From: Rhizobium croatiense | GTDB lineage: Bacteria; Pseudomonadota; Alphaproteobacteria; Rhizobiales; Rhizobiaceae | Direction of reading: 5' to 3' | NCBI RefSeq assembly: GCF_019793465.1 | Contig: NZ_JAILYJ010000005.1 | Span: 248,001-312,000 of the forward strand | DNA length: 64,000 nt | In this document: positions 8,603 to 16,922 of the stretch, piece by piece | Numbering within the stretch: the first letter of the stretch is position 1 | How the letters are laid out: each line of letters opens with the position of its first letter | Notes under the pieces: generated by a model | What the model saw: the letters and a program-made list of their open reading frames with translations, nothing else | What the model was told of the DNA's origin: nothing | Databases searched by the model: none | Made by a program: the position numbers and the translations under genes

Positions 8603-9193
8603 TTAGGCGGCGCGGCGCACCGGCGCGCCGGTCAGCATGCGTCCGGACGGGACGATCATGCCGGCCGCGCCGTCAAGCCAGCCTTCCGTAAGCTCGAGCG
8701 CAAGAAAGCGCGAGCGTTCGAACGGACCCGGCATGACAAGATGGCGAGCCTTTTCGGCAAAGAAGCCGAAACGCTCGTAATAGGCGGCGTCGCCGACGAG
8801 CAGGACAGCGCCATGGCCGCGGTTCTTCGCCTCGAGAATCGCCGCGCGCATCAGCGCCGCGCCGATGCCCTTGCCGCCGTGACGGGAATCGACGGCGAGC
8901 GGACCGAGCAGCAGCGCATTGATCGGCGTGCCTGCATCATTAACGCCGGCCTCGATGTTCCAGAGCCGCACCGAGCCGATGACATGACCATCGCGATCAC
9001 GCGCGACCAGCGCCAGGCCCTCGGCCGGAACACGGTTGCGGCGGATCTTCTCCGACGACTTCTTGCGGCGATCCGGCCCCATGATGCGGTCGAGCAGGTT
9101 TTCACGGGCAACGACATCCGAGGGATTTTCGGCGTCGATGGCGAACGTGGTGGGCGCAAAGAATGCGCGGACAGAATCAAGAACAGCGGCCAT
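8603..9193 (-). CDS. GNAT-family N-acetyltransferase, YhbS-like
   Basis: This 196-residue protein has the acetyl-CoA-binding motif DSRHGGKGIGAALMR and the typical AAYYERFGFF helix of the YhbS (COG3153) branch. Its C-terminus (TGAPVRR) is encoded by a second copy of the CACCGGCGCGCCGGT palindrome. The substrate is unknown. Located upstream of and on the same strand as the serine hydrolase, but the 214-base gap argues for separate control. Confidence 0.87.
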   Translation of the reverse strand: MAAVLDSVRAFFAPTTFAIDAENPSDVVARENLLDRIMGPDRRKKSSEKIRRNRVPAEGLALVARDRDGHVIGSVRLWNIEAGVNDAGTPINALLLGPLAVDSRHGGKGIGAALMRAAILEAKNRGHGAVLLVGDAAYYERFGFFAEKARHLVMPGPFERSRFLALELTEGWLDGAAGMIVPSGRMLTGAPVRRAA

Positions 9194-9251
9194 CTTGGCC
9201 TCCCGTACCCAATACCGTTATCAGCGGCGATGAAGGAAAATTGTGAAGTTG

Positions 9252-9272
9252 CCGCCCCGGCTGGTTACGGGG
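9252..9272 (-). terminator. weak hairpin downstream of the ornithine decarboxylase gene
   Basis: CCCCG and CGGGG arms (with flanking GCCG/CGGC) pair around a short loop just after the decarboxylase stop. On the minus strand it is followed by AACTTCACAATTTTCC, not a clean T-run, so a terminator role is only possible. Confidence 0.3.
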
Positions 9273-9287
9273 CCGGCGGAAACGACC

Positions 9288-10421
9288 TTAGATGACGTAG
9301 GCCTTCAGCGGCTCGAAACCGTTGAAAGCGACCGCCGAATAGGTCGTCGTATAGGCGCCGGTGCCTTCGATCAGGACCTCGTCGCCGATCGAAAGGGAGA
9401 TCGGCAGCGGATAGAGGTTCTTCTCGTAGAGCACGTCGGCCGAATCGCAGGTCGGGCCGGCGATGACGCAGGGCTCCATCTCGTCGCCGTCGTGCTCCGT
9501 GCGGATCGGATAGCGGATGGCTTCGTCCATCGTCTCGGCGAGACCGCCGAACTTGCCGATGTCGAGGAAGACCCAACGGGCATCGTCATTGTCCGACTTC
9601 TTCGAAATCAGAACGACTTCCGCCTTGATGACGCCGGCATTGCCGACCATGCCGCGGCCCGGCTCGATGATCGTCTGCGGGATCTGGTTGCCGAAATGCG
9701 TACGCAGCGCCTGGTAGATCGACTTGCCGTAAGCCTCTGCCGACGGAACGTCGCGCAGATACTTGGTCGGGAAGCCGCCGCCCATGTTGACCATCTGCAG
9801 GTGGATGCCCTGCTTGGCAAGCGATACGAAGACGCGCTTGGCATCGGCGAGTGCCGAATCCCAGGCATCGACCTTGGTCATCTGCGAACCGACATGGAAC
9901 GAGACGCCGTAGGACTGCAGGCCGAGCTGATGGGCGTAGACGAGAACGTCGACGGCCATCTGCGGAACGCAGCCGAACTTGCGCGACAGCGGCCATTCGG
10001 CGCCTTCGCCGTCGGTGAGCACGCGGCAGAAGACACGGGCGCCGGGAGCGGCGCGCGAGATCTTCTCGACTTCCTCGTGGCTGTCGACCGCAAAGAGGCT
10101 GACGCCGAGCGCATGCGCGCGGGCGACGTCGCGTTCCTTCTTAATCGTGTTGCCGAAGGAGATGCGGGCAGCGGTCGCGCCGGCTTCGAGCGCCATTTCG
10201 ATTTCGGCAACGGATGCGCAATCGAAATTAGAGCCGAGGCCTGCGAGCAGCTTCAGCACCTCAGGAGCCGGGTTGGCCTTGACGGCGTAGTAGATGGCGC
10301 TGTCCGGCATGGCGTGACGGAAGGCGTGGAAATTGTCGCGAACGACATCGAGGTCAACCACGAGGCAGGGACCGTCGGGACGTCGGGTTGCGAGAAAGTC
10401 GCGGATGCGCTGGGTGGTCAT
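9288..10421 (-). CDS. type III (alanine-racemase-fold) ornithine decarboxylase
   Basis: This 377-residue PLP enzyme decarboxylates ornithine (possibly also lysine) to putrescine. The PLP-binding Lys is in YYAVKANP (K48). HVGSQ, the glycine-rich phosphate loop EPGRGMVGN, and the active-site Cys in GPTCDSADVLY are all present and belong to the eukaryotic-type ODC/DAP decarboxylase fold. The start at ATG 10421 has AGAGGG eight bases upstream. The frame stays open 69 codons further upstream, but that stretch falls in the structured RNA leader and has poor coding character. The leader and the distant patD operon tie it to polyamine metabolism. Confidence 0.92.
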   Translation of the reverse strand: MTTQRIRDFLATRRPDGPCLVVDLDVVRDNFHAFRHAMPDSAIYYAVKANPAPEVLKLLAGLGSNFDCASVAEIEMALEAGATAARISFGNTIKKERDVARAHALGVSLFAVDSHEEVEKISRAAPGARVFCRVLTDGEGAEWPLSRKFGCVPQMAVDVLVYAHQLGLQSYGVSFHVGSQMTKVDAWDSALADAKRVFVSLAKQGIHLQMVNMGGGFPTKYLRDVPSAEAYGKSIYQALRTHFGNQIPQTIIEPGRGMVGNAGVIKAEVVLISKKSDNDDARWVFLDIGKFGGLAETMDEAIRYPIRTEHDGDEMEPCVIAGPTCDSADVLYEKNLYPLPISLSIGDEVLIEGTGAYTTTYSAVAFNGFEPLKAYVI

Positions 10422-10830
10422 ATCGATTCCCTCTTCCAATTCCAGAGCTCCGGCATGAACCGGAGGACAAAGGGCATACGAGAACTCGCATTGGAACCAG
10501 CCGGTGGAGACCCCGGAACCATAGCAAGCGCTCGATGCGCGGATAGTGAACCAACGCCGCGGAGGCGGTGTAAGTTCGGCTTTGTCTGCCATGGATTGGA
10601 GGGAGAATCCCAACCGCACTTCCGGCAATGATGGTGTGCCTCTTCAGTAACCCCCGCTGATGGAAAGCAGGGAGAGAACAAAAAGGCCCGCACCGTCGTT
10701 GCTTCAGGCGTCCTCGCATTTTCCGGTTGGCCGGAATAGCGACTGGAGGGGTTAATTCCAGGTACCTTACCGATTTCCTCACCAATTCGAGGGTTCGGCG
10801 GACACCCATGGGCACGTGCGACTTTGGGCT
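10422..10830 (-). ncRNA. long structured 5' leader, speF-type cis-regulatory RNA
   Basis: About 400 nt upstream of the ornithine decarboxylase have no convincing coding sequence but many paired segments. Stem TTCCGG/CCGGAA with loop TTGG is at 10721-10736, and hairpin CTCCGG/CCGGAG is at 10448-10465. A long-range pairing joins 10490-10496 (ATTGGAA on +) to 10434-10440 (TTCCAAT on +), directly abutting the ribosome site. Alphaproteobacteria are known to carry the long speF RNA motif before ornithine decarboxylase genes, and position and length fit. I could not align it to the published consensus, so limits are approximate. Confidence 0.65.
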
Positions 10831-10837
10831 GAGGTGG

Positions 10838-10865
10838 AAATAAGAATATTCGCCTTCACAATCAA
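10838..10865 (-). promoter_or_regulatory. possible promoter of the ornithine decarboxylase leader
   Basis: On the minus strand TTGATT (complement of 10860-10865) and TTATTT (complement of 10838-10843) are 16 bases apart. Transcription from here would start near 10830 and give the roughly 400-nt leader. The surrounding 10840-10920 region is AT-rich and must also serve the divergent LysR gene. Confidence 0.3.
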
Positions 10866-10951
10866 GCGTTTTTTTGATTTGGAGGTCAAAAAAATAATTG
10901 AACAGGTTGGGCCAATTTGTTCAATGTTTCGAAACAGCTTGGGGAAGCGCC

Positions 10952-11845
10952 ATGGACACTCTGACCCGCATACGCGCCTTCATCGACGTCGTCGAGGCCG
11001 AAGGCTTTTCCGCCGCCGCACGGCGCACCGGCCGCTCGAAGGCGCTGCTTTCCAAATATGTGCGCGAACTGGAAGACGAACTCGGCGCTCTGCTCCTTAA
11101 CCGCACCACCCGGCAGTTCTCGATGACCGAAGCCGGCCACACCTATTACCGCAGCGCCTCCGATATTCTGAAGGAGATTGACAACCTTGCCGATCTCGTG
11201 CGCGAAAACAATGCCCAGTTGAAGGGACGGCTGCGCATCTCCGTGCCCCGCACCTTCGTCGACGCCGACGTCGGCCAGTCGCTGATCGATTTTGCCGCCG
11301 AGAACCCGGACCTTTCGCTGGAGATCGCCGCCGATGACCGATTCGTCGACCTGATCGAGGAAGGCTTCGACGTGGCGATCCGCATTTCCAAGCTCGAAGA
11401 TTCCGGCATGATCGCCCGCAAGATCTCCGATTTCCGCGTCCATCTCTGCGCCACCCCGGATTTTATCGAGCGTCATCCCGATCTTGAGCATCCGAGCGAC
11501 ATCTCCAATGTCCCCTTTATCGTCGATACCAATTCGCGCACCCAGGGGAGCATTCGCTTCTACAATCCTGATAACACCACCTTCACCGTCGCCGTCTCCG
11601 GGCCGATAGAGGTCAACAGTCCGCATGCGACATTGCGCGCCGCCCTCGCCGGCATCGGCATCGCCCTCATCCCCGATTTCGTCGCCCGCAAGCCGATCGA
11701 GAGCGGCGAACTGCTGACGCTGTTTAACGATTACATCCCGACCGACCGCGGCATCTATGCCGTCTACCCGCACCGGCGCTACCTGCCGGCCAAGGTGAGG
11801 ATCTTCGTCGACTACCTGCACAACTGGTTCAAGAAGCATCCGTGA
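10952..11845 (+). CDS. LysR-family transcriptional regulator
   Basis: The protein has 297 residues. The N-terminal LysR winged helix (AFIDVVEAEGFSAAARRTGR, then LLSKYVRELEDELG) is followed by an effector domain of the CrgA/DmlR type. ATG 10952 follows GGGGAAGCGCC; an upstream in-frame TTG at 10898 is less likely. It is divergent from the ornithine decarboxylase leader, but whether it regulates polyamine synthesis is not shown by sequence. The effector is unknown. Confidence 0.9.
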   Translation: MDTLTRIRAFIDVVEAEGFSAAARRTGRSKALLSKYVRELEDELGALLLNRTTRQFSMTEAGHTYYRSASDILKEIDNLADLVRENNAQLKGRLRISVPRTFVDADVGQSLIDFAAENPDLSLEIAADDRFVDLIEEGFDVAIRISKLEDSGMIARKISDFRVHLCATPDFIERHPDLEHPSDISNVPFIVDTNSRTQGSIRFYNPDNTTFTVAVSGPIEVNSPHATLRAALAGIGIALIPDFVARKPIESGELLTLFNDYIPTDRGIYAVYPHRRYLPAKVRIFVDYLHNWFKKHP

Positions 11846-11972
11846 GACTGCGCCGAAAGACCCGCCCGACTGGGCGATCGGACGTCGACGACGGCATCGG
11901 CCGCAAGCCGGTCCCAATTCCGTCCCAATTTCTGGCAAGAACTCGGGTCGAGCGAATAAGGCAGCGGGACGC

Positions 11973-12614
11973 ATGAAAAAATCCATACCATTGATAGCCG
12001 CGCTTCTTTCGCTGGCGCCGGCCGCCGCCCTTGCGCATCCGCATATCTTCGTGGAGGCGCGGCTCGAAGTCGTCGCCGGCGCCGACGGCAGCATCGAGGA
12101 ACTGCGCAATGTCTGGCGCTTCGACGAGGTCTTCTCCTCCTCGGTCGTCATGGATTTCGACAAGAACACCGATTTGAAGCTGGAGCCGAACGAACTCGCG
12201 CAGGTCGGGAAAACGGTGAAGCAATCGCTTGCCGATTACGACTACTACATGAACCTGACGGTCAACGGGAAGAACGTCACCGTCCAGCAGCCTGACATCA
12301 TCCATGTCGATTATAAGAACGGCCAGCTCCTGATGTTCTTCGCGGTCAAGCCGGCGGAGAAGATGCCGCTCAAGGGCAGGCTCACTTTCGGCGTCTACGA
12401 CCCGACGCTCTATACGTCGATCGACTTTCCGACAGACAACGAACTCTCCACGGTCGGCGACAGCTTCAAGGCCTGCAAACACCAGGTGGTGAGACCGGAT
12501 GCCGACGAGGTAATCACGCAAAACAAGCAGTCGCTGACGGACGCCTTCTTCAACGATCCGACCGGCACCAACATGTCTAAGCTCTTCGCCACCCGGCTGG
12601 ATATCACATGTTGA
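11973..12614 (+). CDS. DUF1007 periplasmic protein, partner of the NicO exporter
   Basis: This 213-residue protein starts with a Sec signal peptide ending in ALA just before HPHIF, so the mature N-terminus would be a His-Pro-His metal ligand (ATCUN-like). DUF1007 proteins are regularly encoded next to Ni/Co efflux or zinc transport systems and are thought to be metal-binding periplasmic partners. The downstream NicO-type gene overlaps its stop by a few bases, implying coupled expression. The direct metal is inferred, not shown. Confidence 0.87.
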   Translation: MKKSIPLIAALLSLAPAAALAHPHIFVEARLEVVAGADGSIEELRNVWRFDEVFSSSVVMDFDKNTDLKLEPNELAQVGKTVKQSLADYDYYMNLTVNGKNVTVQQPDIIHVDYKNGQLLMFFAVKPAEKMPLKGRLTFGVYDPTLYTSIDFPTDNELSTVGDSFKACKHQVVRPDADEVITQNKQSLTDAFFNDPTGTNMSKLFATRLDITC

Positions 12615-13681
12615 TGAAACGCCCCCTCATCCTTTCCGCAGCACTGCTTGCGCTCGTGACAGCGGCAAGCCTTGCCCATGCGCAATCGCCGCTCGGCATC
12701 GGCACGGCCGAACCGAGTTTTCAACCGACCGGCGGGCCGTTCGCACCGCTTTTGCTCTATGTGAACTATGAACAGCAGGCCTTCTACCGGGCGCTGACGG
12801 ATGCCTTGAAGGGCATGCGCGAGGATCCGTGGCAGCTGACATCGCTGATCGGTCTTTCCTTCGCCTACGGCGTCTTCCATGCCGCCGGCCCCGGCCACGG
12901 CAAGGCGGTCATCTCCTCCTACATGATCGCCAACGAGGTCGAGCTGAAGCGTGGCGTGGTGATTTCCTTCATTTCGGCCTTCATCCAGGGGGTCGTCGCC
13001 GTCGCCCTGGTCGGCGGCACCTGGCTGGTGCTGCGCGGCACCGGCATCACGCTGACGGCCGCGACCCATGCGATGGAAATCGCCAGCTTCGTCATGGTCA
13101 TCCTCTTCGGCGGCTGGCTGCTGTTTCGCAAACTGCGCTCGATGGCGGGCAATTTGCCGCGCCGCCGGCTGATGGCCACGTCCGCCGGTCCGGTCAGCAT
13201 GATGCTCGATTGGAAGGACAACGCCGCCGAACGCCAGGCCTATGCCTTCAATGGCAAGGCGCAGGCCGTGGACGCCGGCCACACCTTCGTTCCGGGCATG
13301 GTCTGCGAGACCTGCGGCAATGCACATGTGCCGGATCCGGCCCTGCTCGCCGGCGACAGGTTCAGCGTCCGCGAAGCCTGGTCGGCGATCGTGGCCGTCG
13401 GCCTCCGCCCGTGCTCCGGTGCGCTTCTGGTCATGACCTTTTCGCTGCTGAACGGTCTCTATCTCGGCGGCATGCTGTCGGTCGCCGCCATGTCGCTCGG
13501 CACCGCAATTACCGTATCGCTGCTTGCCACCCTCGCCGTCACCGCCAAGGGTGCTGCCATCCGCCTCTCCGGACGCGGCTCGGCCGCCTCGGTCTGGATC
13601 GGCAACGCCATCGAAATCCTCGGCGCCCTTCTCGTCATCCTGATGGGCGTCTTGCTGCTCGGCGCCTCCCTGCAGGGTTGA
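12608..13681 (+). CDS. NicO/RcnA-type nickel-cobalt exporter
   Basis: This 357-residue inner-membrane protein has a signal-like first helix and five or six further hydrophobic segments. The family signature FHAAGPGHGKAVISSY carries the His metal site, with the second motif GLRPCSGALLVM. A soluble loop holds a CxxC plus His cluster (VCETCGNAH), a candidate metal sensor or ligand. It overlaps the DUF1007 gene; a second in-frame ATG at 12614 (TGATG junction) is also possible. Likely exports Ni2+ or Co2+. No RcnR-type repressor is adjacent. Confidence 0.88.
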   Translation: MLMKRPLILSAALLALVTAASLAHAQSPLGIGTAEPSFQPTGGPFAPLLLYVNYEQQAFYRALTDALKGMREDPWQLTSLIGLSFAYGVFHAAGPGHGKAVISSYMIANEVELKRGVVISFISAFIQGVVAVALVGGTWLVLRGTGITLTAATHAMEIASFVMVILFGGWLLFRKLRSMAGNLPRRRLMATSAGPVSMMLDWKDNAAERQAYAFNGKAQAVDAGHTFVPGMVCETCGNAHVPDPALLAGDRFSVREAWSAIVAVGLRPCSGALLVMTFSLLNGLYLGGMLSVAAMSLGTAITVSLLATLAVTAKGAAIRLSGRGSAASVWIGNAIEILGALLVILMGVLLLGASLQG

Positions 13682-13683
13682 CC

Positions 13684-13890
13684 TTATTTTTCTCGGCCGC
13701 GCTGGTAACGCGCCCTGAGCCAGAAAACCGCGAAAAACGCCATAATCAGGCAGACTCCGACGGCAATTCCCAGCACCGGCGAGAAATTGCCGATCCATAA
13801 AACGATGGTCGGCAGAAAATAGATGACGAGGCCGGCGCCGAGCAGGATGATAGCGGCGGCGGTCGCCTGCGAGCGGCTCTCCTGATTCAC
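13684..13890 (-). CDS. small two-helix membrane protein
   Basis: The 68-residue protein has two hydrophobic stretches (AAIILLGAGLVIYFLPTIVL and the LGIAVGVCLIMAFFAVFW region) and a basic C-terminus. Its GTG start overlaps the stop of the upstream GNAT gene by four bases (GTGA), which supports it being real and cotranslated. No family recognised and no function proposed. Confidence 0.65.
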   Translation of the reverse strand: MNQESRSQATAAAIILLGAGLVIYFLPTIVLWIGNFSPVLGIAVGVCLIMAFFAVFWLRARYQRGREK

Positions 13891-14582
13891 GCGAGCCTTT
13901 CCTTCTCAAGATCGGCACGAATATCCTGCAGGCGTCGGATCTGTTTGCCGGCGGCGTCGAAATTATCGGGCGAAAGCCAGGCCTCGAAAGCATCGTTGAT
14001 CAGCGGCCATTCGGCATCAATCATCGAGAACCAGGCGGTGTCGCGGTTGCGATGCTTGGAGATCATGTGCTGACGGAACACCCCTTCGAAGCTGAAGCCG
14101 TACCGCACCGCCGTCGTCTTGCTCGCTTCGTTGTTATTGTCGCATTTCCATTCGTAGCGGCGGTAGCCGAGATCTTCGAAGACGTGTTTGGCCATCAGGT
14201 AGTGCGCCTCGGTGGAAAGCGGCGAACGGCTCATATCGGACCCATGCGCCACGCCGCCGATCTCGACGACGCCATTTGCCGGGTCGGCGCGCATATAGTT
14301 CGCCATGCCGACAATCTTGCCGCTGGCGTTGTCGCGGAAGATATGGGTGAGCCAGCCGGACTTGGTGTGGACGACCTCCAGCCAGTTGGCAAAATCTTCG
14401 ATACCGGAGAAATCGTCCTGCGCGAAATAGAGCAGCAGCGGGTTGATGCCCATGCCACCGAGCCCGTCCCACAACGCCTCGAGATGTTCCGCGCGCCGAT
14501 AGGGCTCGACAGTAACGAAACGGCCTTTCAGCGTGACCGGCTTCGGCGCCGGGCAGCCCTTGAAATTTGCAAGATCGCGCAT
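13887..14582 (-). CDS. RimJ/RimL-like GNAT acetyltransferase
   Basis: The 231-residue protein is of the RimJ-like GNAT branch that acetylates protein N-termini or small amines. It shows LKGRFVTVEPYRRAEH at the N-terminus, a central IVGMANYMRADPANGVVEIG strand pair, and RRYEWKCDNNNEASKTTAVR near the acetyl-CoA helix. ATG 14582 is chosen because AGGGGAG lies eight bases upstream. A longer frame to 14732 runs into noncoding sequence. It is cotranslated with the small membrane protein downstream. Confidence 0.88.
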   Translation of the reverse strand: MRDLANFKGCPAPKPVTLKGRFVTVEPYRRAEHLEALWDGLGGMGINPLLLYFAQDDFSGIEDFANWLEVVHTKSGWLTHIFRDNASGKIVGMANYMRADPANGVVEIGGVAHGSDMSRSPLSTEAHYLMAKHVFEDLGYRRYEWKCDNNNEASKTTAVRYGFSFEGVFRQHMISKHRNRDTAWFSMIDAEWPLINDAFEAWLSPDNFDAAGKQIRRLQDIRADLEKERLA

Positions 14583-14646
14583 GTTCACTCCCCTTTTCGG
14601 CAGAGGGGATAGGCCAGCCGCCCGATAAAGGCAACCGGCCTGGATG

Positions 14647-15366
14647 TCACTGTGACAATGTCGTCTTGGCGGACGACACTGTCGCCTCGATGTGGTCGAC
14701 CAGCTGGTCGGCAAGGCCGAGCCGGCCGGCAAGCAGATCGAGGTAGCCGCGTTCGGCGCGCGAATCCGGCTCGATGGTCAGCCGCGAGGCGGTGTAGAGC
14801 TCGACGCGCTGTTCTTCCGTGACGGCGGCGGCGACGAGCGCGTCGATATCCGTCGGCGAAGCGAGTTCATGCTCGATGAAGGCCGCAGCCTCGCCGCTGA
14901 CATCGGCGGCCTTGACCTTGTCCATGATGAGGGCGCGTTCGGCATCGTCGATATGACCGTCGGCCTTGGCGGCGGCGATCATCGCGCGGATCAGCACCAG
15001 TACGAATTCATTGCTGCCGGCAGGAGACGCCGGCCCGAAACCGGATTCGACAGGCGGCGGCAGAAGAACCGGATTGTTTGCCGAGGGTGCATCCGAGGGG
15101 GCTGCGGGCGCCTGCCCCGCCTGATAATTCTTGTAGGCCTGGTAACCAAGGCCGGCAATGGCGGCAAGACCGCCGATCGCCAGGGCATTGCCGGCAATAC
15201 TGCGGCCGGTCTTGGTGCCTAGAAGCGCGGCGGCGATCGCACCGGTCTTCATCGGATTGTTCTTTGCCGTCTGGACGGCATCGCCGGCCCTGTCGCGGAC
15301 CGAACCGCCGAGACCCGGCACCTGCGAACCCAAGAACTGGTCGAGAAGCTTCTTTGCGTCGAACAT
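14647..15366 (-). CDS. DUF533/TerB-like protein
   Basis: The protein has 239 residues. The N-terminal half is Gly/Ala-rich with a hydrophobic stretch (ALAIGGLAAIAGLGYQAY, about 60-80). A Pro-rich linker follows, then a C-terminal helical TerB-like domain (RAMIAAAKADGHIDDAERAL) matching the YebE/DUF533 family of inner-membrane-associated proteins. The Asp/Glu-rich helix is the conserved acidic motif of TerB folds. Function unknown; some family members respond to envelope stress. It appears to be a single-gene unit. Confidence 0.85.
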   Translation of the reverse strand: MFDAKKLLDQFLGSQVPGLGGSVRDRAGDAVQTAKNNPMKTGAIAAALLGTKTGRSIAGNALAIGGLAAIAGLGYQAYKNYQAGQAPAAPSDAPSANNPVLLPPPVESGFGPASPAGSNEFVLVLIRAMIAAAKADGHIDDAERALIMDKVKAADVSGEAAAFIEHELASPTDIDALVAAAVTEEQRVELYTASRLTIEPDSRAERGYLDLLAGRLGLADQLVDHIEATVSSAKTTLSQ

Positions 15367-15456
15367 TCCTCGTCATCTCCCTGTTTGAAGCTGGAGGAGT
15401 ACATAGGTTTGCGACGGTTGAAATACAAATGTGAGGGCTCGCCGCCGAGAGGCGCA

Positions 15457-15612
15457 CCCCCTCGGCCCTGCCGGGCATCTCCCCCACAAGGAGGGAGATT
15501 GGCTGGGCGTGAGGGCTTCCCCAAACAACTGACAGCCACGATGGGGCGGAAAGGCTAACCTCCTGCCGATCTCACCCCTTGTGGGGGAGATGTCCGGCAG
15601 GACAGAAGGGGG
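15457..15612. repeat. RIME-like Rhizobium intergenic palindromic element
   Basis: Arms at 15457-15491 and 15577-15612 are near-complementary, built on CCTGCCGG, CATCTCCCCCACAAGG and their complements. They could fold into one long hairpin in RNA. It fills the gap between the DUF533 and KDPG aldolase genes and contains no credible coding sequence. Confidence 0.75.
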
Positions 15613-15640
15613 TTCACACCCAACCCAAGAAAATACGGCC

Positions 15641-16279
15641 TCAGGCCTTCAGCGCCGCCGCTTCTGCCGCGAGCTTGGTAATGCCAGCCCAGTCGCCGGC
15701 GGCGACCAGTTCTTTCGGCGCCACCCAGGAGCCGCCGACGCAGACGACGTTCGGCAATGAGAGATAATCATTGGCGTTCTTCAGCGATATGCCGCCGGTC
15801 GGGCAAAACAGCGTGCCGGCAAGGGGTGAGGAAAGCGCCTTGAGGAAGGCGGCGCCGCCGGCCTGCTCGGCAGGGAAGAACTTCAGCACCTGATAGCCTT
15901 CTTCGCGCAGCGCCATGACTTCGCTGGCAGTCGCAGCGCCCGGAAGCAGCGGCACATCGGAATCGGCGGCAGCATCGAGCAGCTCCTGCGTCGTGCCCGG
16001 GCTGACGATGAACTTCGAACCGGCCTCGACGGCGGCCTGCCAATGGGCGGCATTCAGGATTGTGCCGGCGCCGACTTCGGCGCCCTCGACCTCGGCAGCG
16101 ACGGCCCGCACCGCCTCGAGGGCCGCCGGCGTGCGCATGGTGATCTCGATTGCCTTCAGGCCGCCTGCGACGAGCGCGCGGGCCAGCGGCACCGCCGACC
16201 TGGCATCATCGACGATCAGGACCGGGACGACCGGCTGGAGTTTCAGGATGGAAAGGAGTTTCTCTGTTTTCTCGCCCAT
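15641..16279 (-). CDS. eda: KDPG/KHG aldolase
   Basis: This 212-residue class I aldolase cleaves 2-keto-3-deoxy-6-phosphogluconate to pyruvate and glyceraldehyde-3-phosphate in the Entner-Doudoroff pathway. The Schiff-base Lys is K133 in YQVLKFFPAE and the catalytic Glu is E45 in KAIEITMRTP; length is standard. ATG 16279 has a perfect AAGGAGGT nine bases upstream, so the 12 extra upstream codons are rejected. No edd or zwf is adjacent, so it stands alone here. Confidence 0.93.
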   Translation of the reverse strand: MGEKTEKLLSILKLQPVVPVLIVDDARSAVPLARALVAGGLKAIEITMRTPAALEAVRAVAAEVEGAEVGAGTILNAAHWQAAVEAGSKFIVSPGTTQELLDAAADSDVPLLPGAATASEVMALREEGYQVLKFFPAEQAGGAAFLKALSSPLAGTLFCPTGGISLKNANDYLSLPNVVCVGGSWVAPKELVAAGDWAGITKLAAEAAALKA

Positions 16280-16433
16280 GGTCGCGCGACCTCCTTGAAA
16301 CGATTGAAATTGCATCCCGAATAACGCCCCCGCCGACCCTTGTCGAGATAAAACCCGGTCGCATGAGAAGATGGGTAGGAAATGCGGGGAAATTGGTCTA
16401 CCGTGCGGCGATCGTCACAAAAGGTTCACTGGC

Positions 16434-16922
16434 ATGGCGAAAGAGATCGAGCGGAAGTTCCTGGTACGCAGCGATGGATGGCGATCCGCCGTCGAGACGA
16501 AATCTGTGCTCAAGCAGGGTTACATCGCCTCAATGGACGACCGCTCCGTCCGGGTGCGCATCTTCGACGGCCGGAAGGCGAAGCTGACGATCAAGATTGG
16601 CCGCAGCGCCATCACCCGCGACGAATTCGAATTTGACATCCCGATTGCCGATGCCGAAGAGCTGCTGCAGAACGCGATCGGCATCGTCATCGAAAAAACG
16701 CGTTACCGCGTTCCGTATCAGGGTTTCGTCTGGGAGGTCGACGTCTTTGCGGGCGCGCATCGCGGGCTGGTGATCGCCGAAGTGGAAATGACGGCGGAAA
16801 CCGACGACCCGGCGCTGCCCAGCTGGCTTGGCCGCGAAGTGACTGGCGATTTCCGCTATTCCAACCAGGCCCTCGCCACAGAATACGGGCATGACAGGCA
16901 TGGCCTATCGCATTCGGCCTGA
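16434..16922 (+). CDS. CYTH-domain phosphatase
   Basis: This 162-residue protein has the diagnostic ExExK motif at its N-terminus (EIERK, residues 4-8) and the alternating basic/acidic strands of the triphosphate tunnel fold (VRVRIFDGRKAKLTIK). Bacterial members hydrolyse inorganic tripolyphosphate. ATG 16434 puts the motif at the correct distance. The following CHAD gene overlaps it by 23 bases; in many bacteria CYTH and CHAD are fused in one protein, so this is a split version of that pair. Confidence 0.9.
   Translation: MAKEIERKFLVRSDGWRSAVETKSVLKQGYIASMDDRSVRVRIFDGRKAKLTIKIGRSAITRDEFEFDIPIADAEELLQNAIGIVIEKTRYRVPYQGFVWEVDVFAGAHRGLVIAEVEMTAETDDPALPSWLGREVTGDFRYSNQALATEYGHDRHGLSHSA

Noticed and set aside
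10422..10628. 69-codon N-terminal extension of the ornithine decarboxylase
   Set aside because: The ribosome site and family start support ATG 10421; the extension coincides with RNA structure and has Cys/Trp/Arg-rich non-family sequence.
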